A DNA stretch of 64,000 nucleotides from Streptantibioticus rubrisoli. Its GTDB lineage: Bacteria > Actinomycetota > Actinomycetes > Streptomycetales > Streptomycetaceae. The notes under the pieces were generated by a model. That model made no database searches, was not told the DNA's origin, and worked only from the letters and a program-made list of their open reading frames with translations. Every line of letters begins with the position of its first letter. Positions within the stretch are counted from its first letter, which is position 1. This document shows, one piece after another, positions 9,915-17,695 of the stretch. Position numbers and translations under genes: made by a program. Location of the stretch: contig NZ_JANFNH010000014.1 in the NCBI RefSeq assembly GCF_024436055.1, positions 1-64,000 on the forward strand, read 5' to 3'.

Positions 9915-10508
9915 ATGACGGATCAGGATTTCACCAAGCCGGTCGTACCGCTGGGTGACCTGGTGGTCGGCAGCATCGTGCCCTACGGCGCCCTGATCGA
10001 CGCGGGCGCGCTGGAAGCACAGGGCTGGCTGTACTGTGACGGGCGGGGACTGAGCCCCACCGACTACCCCGACCTGTTCGCGGTGATCGGCACGCTGCAC
10101 GGCGGCAACGGCACCTCGACCTTCAACCTGCCCGACTACCGCGGATACCTGCTGCGCGGCGTTGACGACAACACTGCGCGCGACCCTGACGCGGCCAGCC
10201 GGACCGCGGCGGCCCCAGGGGGAGTCGCAGGCGACAACGTCGGTTCGATGCAGCAACCCGCCACCGCCCTGCCGAACACCTCCTCGTTCAACGTGGACAG
10301 CGCAGGCTCCCACACCCACCCCGTTTCCCACGTCCCCACTGACAGCTCGTCCGTCGCCGAGACGGGCAATTACCGATCCATCTGGAACCCCGGCAGCGCG
10401 GACACCGACGCCGCCGGAAAGCATTCACATACCGTCAGCGACGGCGGAGACACCGAGACACGCCCGGTGAACGCATACGTCAACTTCCTCATTCGCTACC
10501 ACGCCTGA
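9915..10508 (+). CDS. Phage tail-collar domain protein 3
   Basis: About 197 residues, third paralogue: AQGWLYCDGRGLSPTDYPDL, FNLPDYRGYLLRGVDDN, and a His-rich tip (SHTHPVSHVPTD, KHSHTVSDGG) ending RPVNAYVNFLIRYHA. The ATG at 9915 has AAGGAG six bases upstream; a GTG at 9900 overlaps the previous gene's stop. It closes the RHS/collar operon: the next 490 bases hold only gene remnants. No chaperone or tail-assembly gene is present, so these are not part of a whole prophage here. Confidence 0.85.
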   Translation: MTDQDFTKPVVPLGDLVVGSIVPYGALIDAGALEAQGWLYCDGRGLSPTDYPDLFAVIGTLHGGNGTSTFNLPDYRGYLLRGVDDNTARDPDAASRTAAAPGGVAGDNVGSMQQPATALPNTSSFNVDSAGSHTHPVSHVPTDSSSVAETGNYRSIWNPGSADTDAAGKHSHTVSDGGDTETRPVNAYVNFLIRYHA

Positions 10509-10551
10509 CGCGCCGCAAGGAAGAAGCTGCCCGGCCCCACGACCGAGAGTC

Positions 10552-10638
10552 GCTGTCCACTGCACATCCGAGACGGTACGGACCTGGGTCCGCAAGACCG
10601 AGGTGTACGCGGACCAGCAGGCCATGTTGGCCCGTTGA
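10552..10638 (+). pseudogene. IS3-type OrfA fragment
   Basis: A 29-codon open stretch ending in TGA reads CTSETVRTWVRKTEVYADQQ, very close to the helix-turn-helix end of IS3-family OrfA proteins. No start, no flanking OrfB and no terminal repeats are visible. It is a remnant. Confidence 0.45.
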
Positions 10639-10669
10639 ATGGCGTGTGCCGATCGTAGAGAACGTTTGG

Positions 10670-10842
10670 GAGGTCACAGGGCGTTGGCAGGGCAGGCGGC
10701 TGGTGAGCGTGGTCAACAGCAGCAGGCTGGCGAGTGCAGCCAAGGTGATGGCCAGGATGTGTAGGCCCGCGTCGTCGGTGGTTTGGCCGAAGGCGAGTCC
10801 GACGAGCCCAGAACTGAGGTTTTCACGCGGGACAGGCTTCAC
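10670..10842 (-). pseudogene. Truncated MFS-type transporter C-terminus
   Basis: The minus strand encodes ENLSSGLVGLAFGQTTDDAG followed by a hydrophobic helix (HILAITLAALASLLLLTTL) and a short charged tail. This looks like the last two membrane segments of a DHA2/MFS drug exporter. The rest is absent, so I treat it as a fragment. The family call rests on one helix and its flanks. Confidence 0.35.
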
Positions 10843-10999
10843 GTCACAGAGATTCGGGGAACCGTCACCATGATCGACCGGCCCAAAGGCTCCTGAGCAG
10901 CCCTAACGCACCCACACATCAGCGACGTACAAAACCGAACATCCCAGTGACATCACGGCCGAACCTCACACGGGCCGCGCCACGCGGCCGTCCGGGAAG

Positions 11000-11452
11000 T
11001 CAGGCCATGGCTTGGCTTGCGGCGGCGACCAGTTCGTCGGTCGCTGTGATGGCGGCCTCACGGAGGGAGGCCAGGGCGGAGTGGTCGGTGGCGTAGCGCA
11101 GGTTGAACGCGGCCACGGCAGCCTGACGAGCTGGCTCAGCAAGGGAGCGTTCAAGGACAGATACCGCGACCAGGGGGCCGGTTATGGCTGAGCGCGTGGC
11201 GCGGGAGGCCATGCGGGCTGCCTCGACGGCTTCCTCGCTCGCGCTGTCCAGGCGCAGAACTTCGCGATGCCACATGGCTCGTCGATGGTCGCCGAGGGCG
11301 GCCACCAGTTCGCCCAGCGCCCGGCGCAGTGCTTCTGCTCTCTGGTCAGCACGGGCAGCCCGCTGAGCGATCCGCGCACTCTTGATCTGAAGCAGCCCGG
11401 TGAGCGCGCCCCCGAGTAGTGTGCCGACCACCGCAATGATGCTGGGCCACAT
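11000..11452 (-). CDS. Membrane-anchored helical protein of unknown function
   Basis: About 150 residues. One N-terminal membrane helix (WPSIIAVVGTLLGGALTGLL) is followed by a long Ala/Arg/Glu-rich helical region (KSARIAQRAARADQRAEALR onward) likely to form coiled coil in the cytoplasm. I chose the ATG at 11452 because AAGGAGG sits eight bases before it; a TTG at 11473 lies upstream of that site. Single-helix coiled-coil proteins like this are common in Streptomyces and mostly uncharacterised. Neighbours give no clue. Confidence 0.65.
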   Translation of the reverse strand: MWPSIIAVVGTLLGGALTGLLQIKSARIAQRAARADQRAEALRRALGELVAALGDHRRAMWHREVLRLDSASEEAVEAARMASRATRSAITGPLVAVSVLERSLAEPARQAAVAAFNLRYATDHSALASLREAAITATDELVAAASQAMA

Positions 11453-11603
11453 CGCGAAGTCCTCCTTGGACAACAGTAACGAGGCGGGTTGGAGTCAATC
11501 TGGGCGACGGTGCGGTATCGATGCTCCAGCGCAGCTGAGTCCGTCGGTGTCCGATGGCCAGACCGCTGAGTGGCCCGGAGTGCTCCCATTCACACCAACG
11601 GGG

Positions 11604-12347
11604 TCAAGCGGCGCGGCGTTGATCCACAGCGCAACGCACCGCACGCGCGGCGGCCGCTTCCACCAGCGCGCGGATCACGCCCAGGTCGTCGTGCATCTCG
11701 GGGTGCCACTGCACACCCATCGCGAAGGTGTGGCAGGTGTACTCCAGCGCCTCGATCGTGCCGTCGGCGGCATGGGCCGTCGCGATCAGGCCTTCGCCGA
11801 GGCGGCGGACCGCCTGGTGGTGATGGGTGGCCACGCCGGTGCGGGCGCCAAGGAGCCGCGCGGTGCGGGTCCCGGGGACCGGGGTGACCGGGTGGTCGGT
11901 GAAGACACCGGCTGTCGGGTTGTGGGCGCCATGGCCGACCGTGTCGGGCAGGTGCTGGTCCAGGCTGCCGCCCGCGTGGACGTTCATCAGCTGCATACCG
12001 CGGCAGATGCCCAGCACAGGCGTCCCGCTGTCGAGCGCCGCAGCCAGCAGGGCGCGTTCCCAGCGGTCGCGTTCCGGTACCGGGGCGCCCGTACGCGGAT
12101 GCGGATCCTCGCCGTACAGGGCCGGGTCGAGATCCTCGCCACCAGCGAGGACCAGCCCGTCGAGACGGGCAACGACCGTGGCGGCGGCTGACGGATCGTC
12201 CGGCGGCAGCATCACCGCGAGAGCGCCGGCGGACTGCACGTAGCGGGGGTAGGCGGCCGGGAGCAGCGCGGCGGGCAGGGCCCACGCCGCTCCCCAGCGG
12301 GCCTCGGTGAGATATGTGGTGACACCGATCAGCGGCTGCCTGTCCAC
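11604..12347 (-). CDS. PuuD-like class I glutamine amidotransferase (gamma-Glu-GABA hydrolase family)
   Basis: A 247-residue protein of the peptidase C26/GATase I family. The nucleophile elbow is LGICRGMQLMNV (Cys115) and the His-Glu pair is in QWHPEMH (His215, Glu217), with an LVLAGGEDLDP oxyanion segment. PuuD in E. coli releases GABA and glutamate from gamma-glutamyl-GABA. The adjacent permease, PuuA-like ligase and aldehyde dehydrogenase support the same chemistry here: hydrolysis of a gamma-glutamylated amine product in the cytoplasm. The start is GTG at 12347 with AAGGA upstream. It lies 53 bases downstream of the permease gene on the same strand, so the two are probably co-transcribed. 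The exact substrate (putrescine, other polyamines, ethanolamine) cannot be read from sequence. Confidence 0.85.
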   Translation of the reverse strand: MDRQPLIGVTTYLTEARWGAAWALPAALLPAAYPRYVQSAGALAVMLPPDDPSAAATVVARLDGLVLAGGEDLDPALYGEDPHPRTGAPVPERDRWERALLAAALDSGTPVLGICRGMQLMNVHAGGSLDQHLPDTVGHGAHNPTAGVFTDHPVTPVPGTRTARLLGARTGVATHHHQAVRRLGEGLIATAHAADGTIEALEYTCHTFAMGVQWHPEMHDDLGVIRALVEAAAARAVRCAVDQRRAA

Positions 12348-12400
12348 CTCGTTCCTTCCTGTTTCCCGTGGGGGCGAGCCGCACTCCGGGTCGCGGCTGT

Positions 12401-13954
12401 TCAGAACTCCAGATCGTGCTCGATGGCGGCCAGTTCCTCAGGTGTGCCCTGGACCTTCGGGCCGGTGAACCACTTGCGGGCGGAGACCAGCCACCAAGTT
12501 CCGGCGAAGCCGAGCACCAGCAGGACGGCGAGCGGAGTGTAGTTGAAGTTGGTCGCCGTCACCGGACTGTTGGTCGGCAGCATGAAGAGCACGGAGATGG
12601 CCAGGGTCCATGCGACGGCGATGATGCCGACCGGTCGGCTCCAGCGGCCGAGGTGCCACGGACCGCGCTCGAACCGGTCGCCCTGCAAGAGGCGGAGGAA
12701 CACCGGCAGGACGTAAGCGATGTACAGACCGATCACCGCGATCGAGGTGACGGCCGCGTACGCTGTGGCGTTCCACAGGTAGGGCAGACCCAGCGCGAAG
12801 GCGCCGCCGGCGGCCAGCCAGACCGCGTTCGTCGGCGTTTTGGTCCGCTTGTTGATGCGGTGCCAGATCCGCGATCCGGGCAGCGCGCCGTCCCGTGAGA
12901 ACGCGTAGATCATCCGCGAGTTGGCCGTGACCGACGACATGCCGCAGAAGAACTGGGCGCCGATGGCGATCAGCAGCAGCAGTTTGCCGCCGGTGCTGCC
13001 CAGCGCGTCGATGAAGATCTGCGCCGGGGGGACGCCGGTCTTGCTGCCCAGCGCGCCGTTGTAGTCCTGGATGGCGAAGGTGATGCCGATCAGCAGGACC
13101 CAGCCGGCGACCAGGGAGACGAGGATCGACATCACGATGCCGCGCGGCCCGGCCTTGGCCGCGTCGTGCGTCTCCTCGGTCATGTGCGCCGAGGCGTCGT
13201 AGCCGGTGAAGGTGTACTGCGCGAGCAGCAGCCCCAGCAACCCGACGTAGAAGCCGGAGTGCCAGCCGGTGCCGTTGACGAAGTGCGTGAAGACGAAGGA
13301 GGCGGACTGGTGCTTCGACGGCAGGGCGGCCAGGGCCCCCACGATGACCAGCACACCGCCCACATGCCACCACACGCTGACGTTGCTGAGGAAGGAGACC
13401 AGCCGCACGCCGAAGGTGTTGAGCAGGCCGTGCGCCAGGAGCACCAGCCCGAACAGCATGATGGTGTGCGCCGGGGTGGCCGCGAAGCCGAATTGCAGCT
13501 CCAGCAGCGCGTTGGTGAAGGACGCCGCCCCGAAGTCGACTCCCGCGGTCACGGCCACCTGGCCCAGGAAGTTGAACCAGCCGGTGAACCACGACCAGAC
13601 TGGGCCGTGGGATGGGGCCAGTTTCGCCGCCCAGTAGTACAGACCGCCTGCCGTCGGGTAGCCGGAACACACCTCGGCCATGGCTAGTCCCACGAACATG
13701 GTCATGATGCCGACCAGCGGCCAGCCCCAGGTGATCAGTGCCGGTCCTCCGGTGGTCATACCGAAGCCGTAGAGCGTCAGGCAGCCGGAAAGGACCGAGA
13801 TGATGGTGAACGAGACTGCGAAGTTGGAGAACGCCGACATTGAGCGGGCGAGCTCCTGGGCGTAACCGAGTTCGTGCAGGCGCTGTTCGTCACTGGACAG
13901 CTGGGGAGCTCGCTGGGCTTCGTCTGGCTTTGTCAGGTCTTTGTCGGTGGACAC
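12401..13954 (-). CDS. APC-superfamily amino acid/amine permease
   Basis: A 517-residue membrane protein with about twelve hydrophobic helices. It has the conserved N-terminal APC region (FSNFAVSFTIISVLSGCLTL, then GYPTAGGLYYWAAKLAP). The length and the TAGGLYYWAA motif match GABA/choline/polyamine-type permeases of the APC family. Clustered with gamma-glutamylation genes, it probably imports the amine used by them (inference). The start is GTG at 13954 with GGAGG close before it; spacing is short (3 bases), but no better start lies downstream. The upstream 144 bases contain the inverted repeat at 14019-14042, a likely regulator site. Confidence 0.85.
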   Translation of the reverse strand: MSTDKDLTKPDEAQRAPQLSSDEQRLHELGYAQELARSMSAFSNFAVSFTIISVLSGCLTLYGFGMTTGGPALITWGWPLVGIMTMFVGLAMAEVCSGYPTAGGLYYWAAKLAPSHGPVWSWFTGWFNFLGQVAVTAGVDFGAASFTNALLELQFGFAATPAHTIMLFGLVLLAHGLLNTFGVRLVSFLSNVSVWWHVGGVLVIVGALAALPSKHQSASFVFTHFVNGTGWHSGFYVGLLGLLLAQYTFTGYDASAHMTEETHDAAKAGPRGIVMSILVSLVAGWVLLIGITFAIQDYNGALGSKTGVPPAQIFIDALGSTGGKLLLLIAIGAQFFCGMSSVTANSRMIYAFSRDGALPGSRIWHRINKRTKTPTNAVWLAAGGAFALGLPYLWNATAYAAVTSIAVIGLYIAYVLPVFLRLLQGDRFERGPWHLGRWSRPVGIIAVAWTLAISVLFMLPTNSPVTATNFNYTPLAVLLVLGFAGTWWLVSARKWFTGPKVQGTPEELAAIEHDLEF

Positions 13955-14018
13955 ACACGCCTCCGGGCTCGAGCATCCGCGGCAGGTGTGGCGTTCGGCG
14001 AACCGCTCCTGCCCATAT

Positions 14019-14042
14019 CAAAGGTTTGACGCGATACCTTTG
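14019..14042. promoter_or_regulatory. Inverted repeat, candidate FadR-type operator for the permease
   Basis: CAAAGGT, ten bases, ACCTTTG: seven-base perfect arms centred in the gap between the permease start (13954) and the regulator gene. The inner frame is GGT-N10-ACC, exactly the geometry of the site at 14884-14899 on the other side of the regulator gene. GntR/FadR proteins bind short palindromes of this size. Binding is inferred from position and shared spacing. Confidence 0.5.
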
Positions 14043-14098
14043 CGTTCGATTGAGCCTGGCGCAAGCCCCTGGCGTAAATCGCTGGTAACGGAACGGTT

Positions 14099-14842
14099 TC
14101 ACGACAGGAAGCCGCGCAGCAGCGCCGCCGTCCCCGCGCAGTGTTCCCGCATCACCTCCCGCGCCCCGTCCGCGTCCCCCTCCAGGACCGCCTCGACCAG
14201 CGCGGAGTGCTGCTGCTGCGAGTGCTCCAGGTTCCGCACTAGCAGCGGAATGCCGTCCAGCAGGTCGTTCACGGTCGCGCGGACCGCCGCGTACTGCGCG
14301 GCGAGAGACGGCGACCCGCACAGTTCGGCCAGCGTCAGATGGAGCAGCGTGTCCATCCTCCGGTACTCCGCCAGCGTCGCGTCCTGTGTCGCGCCCAGCG
14401 CCGAACGCAGCCGTCCCGCCTGCTCCCCGTCCAGACCATGCGCCGCGCACAGTCCGGCCGCGCCGACCTCCAGAACCTCCCGGAACCGCAGCGTGTCCTC
14501 CACGTCCACCCGCCCGATGCGACGGCGCAGCTCGTCCACCGCGCCGCCGGCAGGCGCCTCGGGCGGCCGTCGCACGAACGTCCCGCCGTACCGGCCCCGG
14601 CGGCTCTCCACCAGCCCCTGGTCCTGGAGCACCTTCAGGACCTCGCGCAGGGTCACCCGGCTGACCCCCAGCCGCTCCGCCAACTCGCGCTCGGCCGGGA
14701 GCCGCTCGCCGTAGGGCACCAGGCCGAGGCGTACGACCTGGAGTATCTGTGCCAAGGCTTCCTCGAAGCCGTTGCCCGCGCGCACCGGCCGCAGCACCGG
14801 CGCCAGCCGGTCCACCGCGGCGGCCTCCTGGAGCTCGTCCAT
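14099..14842 (-). CDS. FadR-subfamily (FCD) GntR transcriptional regulator
   Basis: About 247 residues. The N-terminal winged helix has the GntR signature (YGERLPAERELAERLGVSRV, then EVLKVLQDQGLVES and a GGTFV wing). The C-terminal half is an all-helical FCD effector domain (VEDTLRFREVLEVGAAGLC, then HLTLAELCGSPSLAAQY). I chose the ATG at 14842 (MDELQEAA), preceded by AAAGAGG; an in-frame TTG at 14878 is less likely. It lies between, and divergent from, the ligase operon. This is the usual position for a local repressor controlling both the catabolic operon and the permease. The ligand is probably an amine or its gamma-glutamyl derivative (inference). Confidence 0.85.
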   Translation of the reverse strand: MDELQEAAAVDRLAPVLRPVRAGNGFEEALAQILQVVRLGLVPYGERLPAERELAERLGVSRVTLREVLKVLQDQGLVESRRGRYGGTFVRRPPEAPAGGAVDELRRRIGRVDVEDTLRFREVLEVGAAGLCAAHGLDGEQAGRLRSALGATQDATLAEYRRMDTLLHLTLAELCGSPSLAAQYAAVRATVNDLLDGIPLLVRNLEHSQQQHSALVEAVLEGDADGAREVMREHCAGTAALLRGFLS

Positions 14843-14883
14843 GAACCGCGAACCCTCTTTCCGTGAACGTCTTCCCAAGTAAT

Positions 14884-14899
14884 GGTCTACATGTTTACC
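14884..14899. promoter_or_regulatory. Palindrome GGTCTACATGTTTACC, candidate regulator operator
   Basis: It lies in the 94-base divergent gap between the regulator (start 14842, minus) and the ligase (start 14937, plus). It fits the symmetric pattern GGT-NN-ACATGT-NN-ACC perfectly, as expected for a dimeric GntR/FadR site. It shares the GGT-N10-ACC frame with the palindrome before the permease. This would let one regulator control both transcripts and itself. Confidence 0.55.
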
Positions 14900-14936
14900 T
14901 TATGGCCTCCGGTTGCACCGACGAGAGGCAATTCCC

Positions 14937-16304
14937 GTGGCTGACCGCACGCCCCCGCTCTCCGTCGACGAACTGAGAAGGCTCGTCGACAACGGCGAGA
15001 TCGACACTGTCGTCCTCGCCTTCACCGATATGCAAGGCAGACTCCAGGGCAAGCGGTTCGCCGCGCGCTTCTTCCTCGACGATGTCCTCGCACACGGCAC
15101 CGAGGGCTGCAACTACCTCCTCGCCGTCGACGCCGACATGAATACCGTCGACGGCTACGCCATGTCCTCCTGGGAACGCGGCTACGGCGACTTCGCGATG
15201 CACGCCGACCCCGCCACCTTGCGCCGCACCCTGTGGAACGAGGGAACCGCGCTGGTCCTCGCCGACCTCGCCTGGCACGACGGCACACCGGTCGCCGCCT
15301 CCCCGCGGCAGATCCTGCGCCGCCAGCTCGACCGCCTCGCCGAGCGCGGCTGGACCGCGTACGTCGGCACGGAGCTGGAGTTCATGGCGTTCAACGACAC
15401 CTACGAGGACGCCTGGAACCGCGGCTACCGCGAGATGAACCCGGCCAACCAGTACAACGTCGACTACTCGGTCCTCGGAACCGGTCGCGTCGAGCCGCTG
15501 CTGCGCCGCATCCGCAACGAGATGGCCGCGGCGGGGATGACGGTCGAATCGGCCAAGGGCGAATGCAACCTGGGCCAACATGAGATCGCGTTCCGCTACG
15601 ACGAGGCGCTGACCACCTGCGACCAGCATGTCATCTACAAGACCGGTGCCAAGGAGATCGCCGCCCAGCAGGGCCATGCGCTCACCTTCATGGCCAAGTA
15701 CGACGAGCGCGAAGGCAACTCCTGCCACATCCATTTGTCGCTGCGCGACGAGTTCGGCGAACCCGTACTGGCCGATGACGACGGCGAGTTGGGGATGTCC
15801 AAGACAATGCGGCACTTCCTCGCCGGACAGCTGGCCGCACTGCGGGAGTTCACCCTGCTCTACGCCCCCAACATCAACTCGTACAAGCGCTACCGCCCGG
15901 GTTCCTTCGCTCCCACCGCCGTCGCCTGGGGACCCGACAACCGCACCTGCGCGCTGCGGGTCATCGGCCACGGCCACTCGCTGCGCTTCGAGAACCGGGT
16001 GCCGGGTGGGGATGTCAATCCCTATCTGGCGGTCGCCGCGATGATCGCGGCGGGTCTGCACGGCGTGGAGCACGAACTGGAACTGCCCGCCGCTTGCACC
16101 GGAAACGCCTACTCCGGCGACGCCCAGCACGTCCCCGGCACCCTCCGCGAGGCTGCCGAGCTCTGGCAGGAGAGCCGACTGGCCCGTGCCGCCTTCGGCG
16201 ACGAGGTCGTGGAGCACTACGTCAACATGGCCCGTGTCGAACAGGACGCCTTCGACACCGCCGTCACGGACTGGGAGCGCTATCGCTCCTTCGAGCGCAT
16301 GTAA
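14937..16304 (+). CDS. Glutamine-synthetase-family gamma-glutamyl-amine ligase (PuuA/GlnA3/GlnA4-like)
   Basis: About 455 residues with the full GS-type active site: GTELEF (Glu146, Glu148), GECNLGQHEIAF (Glu209, Glu216), CHIHLSLRD (His264/His266), YKRYRPGSFAP and FENRVPGGDVNPYL. True GlnA lies elsewhere in these genomes. Members of this branch ligate glutamate to amines; Streptomyces GlnA3 acts on polyamines and GlnA4 on ethanolamine. The neighbours (permease, PuuD-like hydrolase, aldehyde dehydrogenase) support the amine role; which amine is unresolved. The GTG start at 14937 follows GAGAGG with eight-base spacing; an upstream TTG at 14913 is unlikely. It is followed after 9 bases by the aldehyde dehydrogenase gene and is probably the first gene of the operon. 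Confidence 0.85.
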   Translation: MADRTPPLSVDELRRLVDNGEIDTVVLAFTDMQGRLQGKRFAARFFLDDVLAHGTEGCNYLLAVDADMNTVDGYAMSSWERGYGDFAMHADPATLRRTLWNEGTALVLADLAWHDGTPVAASPRQILRRQLDRLAERGWTAYVGTELEFMAFNDTYEDAWNRGYREMNPANQYNVDYSVLGTGRVEPLLRRIRNEMAAAGMTVESAKGECNLGQHEIAFRYDEALTTCDQHVIYKTGAKEIAAQQGHALTFMAKYDEREGNSCHIHLSLRDEFGEPVLADDDGELGMSKTMRHFLAGQLAALREFTLLYAPNINSYKRYRPGSFAPTAVAWGPDNRTCALRVIGHGHSLRFENRVPGGDVNPYLAVAAMIAAGLHGVEHELELPAACTGNAYSGDAQHVPGTLREAAELWQESRLARAAFGDEVVEHYVNMARVEQDAFDTAVTDWERYRSFERM

Positions 16305-16313
16305 GGAACCGGC

Positions 16314-17690
16314 GTGCCCGAACACCCCACCGAGCACCATGTGCTCAACCCAGCCACCGAAGAGGTGGTGGCCACCGTCCCCGCCACCTCCCCCGAAGAG
16401 GTCGCCGCCGCCGTGGCCCGGGCGGTCCGCGCCCAGGGCCGCTGGACCCGGACCGCCCCCGCCGACCGCGCCCGGCTGCTGCGCCGCTTCGCCGCCATCG
16501 TGGACCAACACCTCGAAGAACTCGCCCAGTTGGAGGTACGGGAGGCGGGTCACCCGATCGGCAATGCCCGCTGGGAGGCGGGAAACGCCCGCGATCTTCT
16601 CGACTACGCGGCGGGCGGAGCGGAACGGCTGAACGGCGCCCAGATCCCGGTCCCCGGCGGCATCGACGTCACCTTCCACGAGCCGCTGGGCGTCATCGGC
16701 GTCATCGCACCGTGGAACTTCCCCATGCCGATCGCCGCCTGGGCCACCGCACCTGCCCTCGCCGCGGGCAACGCCGTCCTTCTCAAACCCGCCGAGAACA
16801 CCCCGCTGACCGCGCTGCGCCTCGCCGAGCTCGCGCTGCAGGCCGGGCTTCCCGAGGGCCTGTTCCAGGTACTGCCCGGCGCCGGACCGGTAACCGGCAC
16901 CGCGCTGGTCGAGCACCCGGATGTCGCCAAGATCGTCTTCACCGGATCAACGGCCGTCGGCAAACACGTCATGGCGCAGTGCGCGGCCCAGGTCAAGCGG
17001 GTCACCCTCGAACTCGGCGGCAAGAGCCCCAACATCGTCTTCGCCGACGCCGACCTGGAAGTCGCCGCGGCGGCGGTCCCGATGTCATTCCTCGACAACA
17101 CTGGCCAGGACTGCTGCGCCCGTACCCGCATCCTCGTCCAGCGCGACGTCCACGACCGGTTCCTGGAACTGCTCGAACCGCACATCAAAGCGGTGACCGT
17201 CGGCGACCCCACTGACCCCGGCACGCAGATGGGCCCACTGATCTCCGCCGCCCAGCGCGAACGGGTCCGCGCCTACGTCCCCGAGGACGCCCCCGCCGCC
17301 ATCCGCGGCAGCGCACCGGAAGGCAAGGGCTTCTGGTATCCAGCGACCGTACTCGCCGGACTCCCCGAGGACGCGCCCGCCGCGACCGAGGAGATCTTCG
17401 GGCCGGTCGCCGTGGTCCTCCCCTTCGAGGACGAGGCGGACGCCGTACGCCTCGCCAACGCCACCCGTTACGGGCTGGCCGGATCGTTGTGGACCCGGGA
17501 TGTCGGGCGGGCGCTGCGCGTCAGTCGGGGTGTGGCGGCGGGCAACCTGTCCGTCAACTCCCACAGCGCGGTGCGCTATTGGACCCCCTTCGGCGGCTTC
17601 GGCCAATCCGGACTCGGCCGGGAGCTCGGCCCCGGTGCGCTGGCCGCCTTCACCGAGACCAAGAACGTCTTCATCAGCACGGAGGACTGA
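16314..17690 (+). CDS. NAD(P)-dependent aldehyde dehydrogenase (PuuC-like context)
   Basis: 458 residues with the family hallmarks: APWNFP (~133-138), FTGSTAVGK (~209-217), catalytic Glu233 in LELGGKSPN, and the nucleophile in GQDCCAR (Cys267 by alignment to GQ-x-C; Cys268 adjacent), plus EEIFGPV and the SGLGREL C-terminus. In a Puu-type pathway it would oxidise the gamma-glutamyl-aminoaldehyde to the acid. It is slightly shorter than typical family members but no motif is missing. The GTG at 16314 follows AAGGA; the gene begins 9 bases after the ligase stop, so the two are co-transcribed. Confidence 0.9.
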   Translation: MPEHPTEHHVLNPATEEVVATVPATSPEEVAAAVARAVRAQGRWTRTAPADRARLLRRFAAIVDQHLEELAQLEVREAGHPIGNARWEAGNARDLLDYAAGGAERLNGAQIPVPGGIDVTFHEPLGVIGVIAPWNFPMPIAAWATAPALAAGNAVLLKPAENTPLTALRLAELALQAGLPEGLFQVLPGAGPVTGTALVEHPDVAKIVFTGSTAVGKHVMAQCAAQVKRVTLELGGKSPNIVFADADLEVAAAAVPMSFLDNTGQDCCARTRILVQRDVHDRFLELLEPHIKAVTVGDPTDPGTQMGPLISAAQRERVRAYVPEDAPAAIRGSAPEGKGFWYPATVLAGLPEDAPAATEEIFGPVAVVLPFEDEADAVRLANATRYGLAGSLWTRDVGRALRVSRGVAAGNLSVNSHSAVRYWTPFGGFGQSGLGRELGPGALAAFTETKNVFISTED

Positions 17691-17695
17691 GACAC

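Noticed and set aside
8726-10508. Prophage or phage-tail-like particle cluster
   Set aside because: Only collar-domain proteins occur; no sheath, tube, baseplate, portal or capsid gene is present.
14895-16916. 673-codon minus-strand frame
   Set aside because: It is the mirror of the glutamine-synthetase-family ligase and aldehyde dehydrogenase genes, which have full active-site motifs on the plus strand.
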